Source: Paraphysomonas bandaiensis | Taxonomy: Eukaryota; Chrysophyceae | Length of the DNA stretch: 64,000 nucleotides | Direction of reading: 5' to 3' | NCBI GenBank assembly: GCA_965644295.1 | Contig: CBFFRP010000406.1 | Location: 186,001-250,000 of the forward strand | Shown here: piece after piece, positions 60,101 through 64,000 of the stretch | Position numbering within the stretch: the stretch's first letter is position 1 | Layout: each line of letters opens with the position of its first letter | The notes under the pieces: model-generated | Told to the model about the DNA's origin: nothing | Databases searched by the model: none | Seen by the model: only the letters and a program-made list of their open reading frames with translations | Program-made: the position numbers and the translations under genes

Positions 60101-60973
60101 GTCACGTGATCACAAGCTGTCTATTGATACGGAGAAACTCCGAGCTCATGAAGCGGGTTGCAGGTGCCTACCTGTATTATTGTTTGTCACTCGTGATCAC
60201 AATTGTTGCAGCGTATCTGAGGTTGATAACACGGTGTTCGAAGTTACTACACCATTGCACAGTAATCGCCTTCGATTGTCAAGATCTCTGGGAGACTTCT
60301 ATATGAAATGGAAACTTCACGAGGGTGTCGTGGACAGTTGCGATGCGAAAGTGGGCAGCTATAGTACTCGTGTGATAACAGGTGATATACCGGATGGGGT
60401 TGAGCGCGTGTACTGCTACCTTCCCGACCCTCTAAAGCAAGCTGTAAGCTGTCAACCAGACGTTATAACCCAAGACAGAGATATATCAAGGTATTAGTAT
60501 TTGCATCTGCCCGTGTTCATTTAATATATTTATCTAGCGATTTGTTTATGACTATCGCATGTGATGGTGTTTGGGACGTGATGACCAACAGTGATGTTGT
60601 CGAGTTTGTTCACACCCATCTGAAGAAAGAACGAACAAATTGTCATGGGGTACATGCCAGTTTGGAGAAAATTGCTTCAAGTGTGTGCGATGCGCTACTA
60701 CGTGAGTGCTTAGATCGAGGTAGCTCAGACAACATGTCTGTGCTGTTAGTTCTTTTCCCAGCTATGGTGGCTAGGATGAATGACGTGAATTTAAAGCCTA
60801 TTTCAACTGTTTCAAATGGACAAGATACTGATTCACCTCAATATGCTACCACCTCTGCTATAGTTCATGAAGTGCTCCATCAATCTGCTGACGACTCATT
60901 ACGTGAAGATAATGTCAATTCATCTACAGTGTATTCTGAGCTTTCACCTATCAAAGGAACCCAATTGTTTTAG
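57133..60973 (+). CDS. Ankyrin-repeat and PP2C (PPM) protein phosphatase fusion
   Basis: The exons are 57133-57204, 57274-58872, 58908-59168, 59226-60490 and 60538-60973, about 1,210 residues. A further 48-nt intron at 60164-60211 is likely and would remove 16 residues. Ankyrin repeats near residues 50-150 (HLSCAAGSLELVVEMIS, PLHYAALNGHKGIVEILI) are followed by a ~350-residue Ser/Pro-rich linker. More ankyrin repeats follow (TPLHAAARWGNVDVIKVLL, VPLHLAAQ). The PP2C domain has GGWRASMED, the metal motif FGVFDGHGG, SGSTACVCLI, VANIGDSRAV, LRLSRSLGDF, IACDGVWDVM and RGSSDNMSV. All catalytic Asp/Gly residues I can check are present, so it should be active. It is a Mg/Mn-dependent Ser/Thr phosphatase, probably cytoplasmic, with substrate choice set by the ankyrin parts. 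The acceptor of exon 4 may be 59223 instead. Confidence 0.92.
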
Positions 60974-61600
60974 TGCATTTCGTTGTGGATTTAGTTTTGT
61001 TGAAGTGTTGACCATGTGTGTTGTGTCCAACAGTTTAATTTAATGTCTTTCCCTAGATATTTTGCCAGAAGTAGCTTGTCGCACTGTCAATATTTTTTTC
61101 CGCAGGCTAGTGGGTTTTGATTTGATTATGGCAAGTACAAATAATTCTATCTACAGATGTGTTTACTTACTGATTAATGATACTAATATATATTGCAATA
61201 TATTTCAATACTATTGTTGGACCGTTTTAAAAGCTCCATCAATACAATTGATGGAACGCTATCTCACAATAGCATTGTAATATATTTTTCCCTTTCCCTG
61301 CTATTTAGGGATACGAAAGATGTTTGTGCGTCACCGCAAGCACCGACGTGCAACCACGTTCGCTCTTGTCACTCAAAGCAAATGCAGTGAGCAAGAAGAA
61401 TACCTGACAACTGATGACTCCAGGATTTTTGGAGTCCATAAGGTGAACAGGCCGGATGCTGGACTTCAGCAGGCAGCCAATACTCCCCGGATTCCCTTGA
61501 GGTCCCTTAACAAAGTCGGACTCGGACTCGCACCTTTTCGTTGTGTTCTGGGGGATAAGTACCGGAGATATTTTGCCGGAAACTAACGATGTTGTGATGT
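60974..61600. other. Intergenic with repeat family 2 copy
   Basis: This is the 3' flank of the phosphatase gene followed by a copy of dispersed family 2 (61355-61590). No gene is seen. Confidence 0.5.
61355..61590 (+). repeat. Dispersed repeat family 2 copy
   Basis: It shares several blocks with 35790-36110 and its right part (61502-61560) with 14515-14570. It directly abuts the decayed retroelement, so it may belong to that element or mark its edge. Confidence 0.65.
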
Positions 61601-62790
61601 CTGCAGCCTCTGTTTTTGAGCATGTTTATCCCTCCATTGTAGAGAGGAGCAGAATCTTGGTGACAGGTTTTTCTAGTTTGTGGAACTGATGTTCAAGTAA
61701 TGAGGTGGAAATGTTGCAGCCGAAGGCGTTTGCTAGTTGCGATGCGGTGAGGTGACCGGTCCAGTATCTTTCAACTTGAGGTGTGGTAGGATCCCATGCG
61801 GCCCTTGCCATTTTGGTCAGGGCGTTGTGGAACCATGGAGGAGGGTGTCTTTGCCTATGGAGTTTGTCAAGTTGTGTTTGCTGTGTTTGGAAGGCGTGTT
61901 CACGTATTTGAGCAACTTCCGGGTGTGTGCATTGGAGGAGCATGTGTGCCATCATGTTGTCCGTTGTGTAGTCACAGTCTGTACATTTGGCGGCTGTTGT
62001 GAGGCCGTCTCCGATTTTGCCCTTGGCTCGATTTCTGCCGATTGCGTAGGATTTGTCCCACACATATGCAGTTTCGCGTATGCGGTCTTGGAATGAGACG
62101 TAGTATTTGGGGGAATTATTGGTGCGGAGGGGGTGAAGTTTGTGCGGAAGCCTGATACCACTACATGTCCAATACTGTGGGTCTCGGCTTGTACGTGTGG
62201 CGTACGTGCCGTCTCTCGTGAGTGTGTATTGGTGGAGGTCTCATTGGTGTTGGAGTTCGGTGACGTCCCCTAGCATGGGGCCACTGTCTGTGAGAAGATA
62301 TTTGTCGTATCTCCTCCAGTGCCATTGTTGGCCAGTAGTGAGGAATTGTTCTAGGAGGTGTGTGATTTCAGTTGCGACCACGCTGTAGTTGGTGGCGTCT
62401 AGTATTTTGTTGATCGTTGTTCAATCTCCACAGGCGGCCGCGTCAGCTATGTAGATGCCATGGTCGCTGTAGGTCCACTTACTTTGGGCTTGCGTTCTCG
62501 GCGTTCGGGGTGGGAACGGACCCATTTGATTGGACGCTGTTTGTGATGTTCTTTGGCAAGGCATTCGTAGAAGATGCCCTGGGGCTTTGTGCCGAGTGCT
62601 CGCCTCCTGCTTGAGACCCCGTTGTGCGTGGCATTCTGGGTGTGTGAGTCTCCTAGTAGATGGGCAGGGGTGAGATTGGTGCGAGTGAAGGAGCCATCGG
62701 TGAAGATGGCTTGATATTCGTGTGGGCGATCATCGTACAGTTGGAGTTGGGATCGGTCGTGCTCCTAAAGGTGGGAGGCCGACATGAGGA
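61600..62790 (-). pseudogene. Decayed retroelement 3' part with RNase H and zinc-finger tail
   Basis: Read on the minus strand in shifting frames, this GC-richer tract shows an RNase H start (IFTDGSFTR, about 62715), then IKWVRSHPERR (about 62530) and a DHGIYIADAAA-like strand (about 62450). A C-terminal zinc-type tail CTDCDYTT...HMLLQC follows in the 146-codon frame 62063-61626. The RNase H followed by a C/H tail resembles non-LTR retrotransposon ends. At least one stop and several frame changes interrupt it, and no reverse transcriptase is seen, so it is a dead fragment. Base composition differs visibly from its AT-rich flanks. Confidence 0.65.
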
Positions 62791-63059
62791 CTCATGTCAC
62801 CTATCTCTACAAGTATTAAATGAAAAAGGAATCTGAAAGGGCCAGTGTGTCAAGCATATTCAAGTTAGACTGAAGCATATTGCCGTAAAGAAGAACACAA
62901 ATGCTGTCATTTCAGGAAATAGTAATTGAAGTTCATAAATCTTTGAAATTCGTTTACAGAAAATGATTCATAATAGAGCCCCTCCTTCCTATACACAACA
63001 TTTGAGTCAGTTGCACTAGCAGGGTTAAGCGTGACAGCAAGAAGCCTCGTGCGATAACA

Positions 63060-63420
63060 ATCATGCACACTGATCATCACATCTATTGACGAATATCATT
63101 AGCTCGCAATTGCTATTCCCTCAGCATACCTTACGCGGTGGGGGCATTTGTCGATGCTATTATTGAAATTTGGGGGTTCATTGTTTTCAGTTAATCCACA
63201 GTGCAGTCACCCCTATGAGCTTATGTACGATCCCATTGATTAGAAACAATGCGTGAATCATGTTAATCAGGGACATCACTATATGTATGAGGTTGACATC
63301 ATCGTGATGACAGGCTGTATAAGAGTATCGTCCCTTCACGAACTTTAAAACACGGGCTACTTGTCTGCTTTCAGCCTCCTTATAACCCCGCTACATCTAA
63401 CCACAGCCCGGTTCTATGCG
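63060..63420 (+). repeat. Dispersed repeat family 1, copy C
   Basis: It matches copy A on the opposite strand (AGCTCGCAATTGCTATTCCCTCAG, split by short changes, then ATTTGGGGGTTCATTGTTT) and copy B (CATTGATTAGAAACAAT; CGTCCCTTCACG...TAAAACACGGGCTA). The hairpin end block is the most decayed of the three. Confidence 0.65.
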
Positions 63421-63596
63421 GATACAGTACAGTGCCGGATACCATCCATGAACTTCCACTTCCACATCTAGACATCCAGTGCCTGCGGTATTATGCATGA
63501 TGGGATACAGATACGGATACAGTATAGTAGGAATTCCTTCACTTGAACACTGCAATGAGGATGCCATTGCTATAAATATAAATACAGTATTCAGTG

Positions 63597-63627
63597 CTGC
63601 TGTATACCATTGTATACCTCTGTATAC
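63597..63627. promoter_or_regulatory. Three GTATAC palindromes at 10-bp spacing with CTGCTG
   Basis: GTATAC occurs at 63602, 63612 and 63622, exactly one helical turn apart. The first forms CTGCTGTATAC, the inverse of the GTATACAGCAG element at 2586 and 56974. The ATG of the Rab-like gene is about 150-170 bp downstream. Confidence 0.6.
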
Positions 63628-63777
63628 TATATGTACATATGTCTCTATAGAGTGCAGCAGTGTGGTGTATATCAGTACGACATATCAGTTCAGTTCTCAA
63701 CTGACAAGAGAACGACTGCTTCCTATGCAATCCACAGCCAGATAGGCACACAACATGCATTAAACTGTCTTATAACG

Positions 63778-64000
63778 ATGAACGCTCATGCTCAGCCTGT
63801 GTTTATCTTCAAAATCCTTTTAGTTGGTTCAGTTAACAGCAATAAAACCAGCTTTCTAGTGCGTTATGCTAATGGGCGAACACCTGTCCAAATTCCGACT
63901 ATTGGAATCGACTTTAAGATCAAGAGTATACTAGTAGATCAGCGCATTGTGAAGCTTCATGTATGGGATACTTTACATTGCGATAGATTCCGTCCATCCT
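63778..64000 (+). CDS. Rab-like small GTPase, degenerate active site, truncated by window end
   Basis: The ATG at 63778 opens 74 codons without an intron up to the window edge. The fold is Rab-like: FKILLVG, then FLVRYANG, PTIGIDFKIK (switch I) and VKLHVWDT. The P-loop reads GSVNSNKT where Rabs have GDSGVGKS/T, losing two glycines. Switch II reads WDTLHCDRF instead of WDTAGQERF, losing the AGQ that positions catalytic water. K and T of the P-loop and T of switch I remain. It may bind nucleotide weakly and is unlikely to hydrolyse GTP normally. The C-terminus, with any prenylation site, lies outside the window. It could be a pseudo-GTPase or an early pseudogene; the open frame favours the former. 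Confidence 0.8.
   Translation, partial: MNAHAQPVFIFKILLVGSVNSNKTSFLVRYANGRTPVQIPTIGIDFKIKSILVDQRIVKLHVWDTLHCDRFRPS

Larger units (their letters stand above)
62791..63777. other. Intergenic: repeat family 1 copy and Rab-like promoter
   Basis: No gene is seen. It contains copy C of dispersed family 1 (63060-63420) and the GTATAC-bearing promoter of the Rab-like gene. Confidence 0.5.

Noticed and set aside
1-64000. tRNA, rRNA and CRISPR features
   Set aside because: I scanned for tRNA T-loop-like words and regular spacer arrays and saw none that hold up; a covariance-model scan would settle small RNAs.

Overview
This window is nuclear DNA from a small-genome eukaryotic protist. Genes are dense, face both ways and are cut by many short GT-AG introns, mostly 43-60 nt (one is only 28 nt). 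The proteins are plainly eukaryotic: ESCRT-III, ERAD ligase, U-box E4 ligase, ATAD3, NELF-C/D, ERGIC cargo receptor and an SDH assembly factor. The EGF-like secreted protein with repeated 'GDDP' modules and the ankyrin-PP2C fusion resemble proteins common in stramenopiles and other SAR or haptophyte protists. I therefore lean to a heterotrophic stramenopile-like protist, with low confidence.

Layout: 59-1714 is the 3' part of a ZNF598/Hel2-like RING ligase. 2749-13927 is a giant (~3,630 aa) multi-C2 protein with SAM and EF-hand domains, including seven near-identical tandem C2 units. 13928-17030 is gene-poor and repeat-bearing. 17031-18301 is an ERGIC/Erv46 family protein. 19202-20850 (minus) is a 5'-nucleotidase-family metallophosphatase, divergent from ATAD3 (21169-22997). 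23370-28519 is a Ty1/copia retrotransposon on the minus strand, with a truncated 5' LTR and one frameshift. 30773-31702 (minus) is SNF7/CHMP4, divergent from an EGF-like secreted protein (32343-34720). 34721-36994 is repeat-rich. 36995-42630 (minus) is an MCTP-like multi-C2 transmembrane protein, divergent from a WW-NELF-C/D protein (43147-46377). 48387-53005 (minus) is the UBE4/Ufd2 E4 ligase, divergent from SDHAF3 (53436-53785). 54143-56730 (minus) is the HRD1 ERAD ligase, divergent from an ankyrin-PP2C phosphatase (57133-60973). 61600-62790 is a decayed retroelement with an RNase H remnant. 63778-64000 is the start of a degenerate Rab-like GTPase.

Functionally the host genes fall into ubiquitin and protein quality control (ZNF598-like, UBE4, HRD1), membrane trafficking and contact (ERGIC, SNF7, multi-C2 proteins, Rab-like), mitochondrial upkeep (ATAD3, SDHAF3) and transcription control (NELF-C/D). 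I see no operon or cluster logic; neighbours mostly share divergent promoters.

The most unexpected signals are: (1) a recurring upstream element, GTATACAGCAG or its CAGCAGCA half, about 130-180 bp before many start codons, with clustered GTATAC palindromes partly at 10-bp spacing; (2) concerted evolution of the C2 repeats; (3) WW domains fused to NELF-C/D; (4) a Rab-like protein lacking key nucleotide-binding residues; (5) introns whose lengths are multiples of three and that stay open in frame, a 28-nt intron and a start-codon-only exon; and (6) at least two undescribed dispersed repeat families. All gene models were built by eye from reading frame, splice signals and family resemblance; no alignment or search was run.
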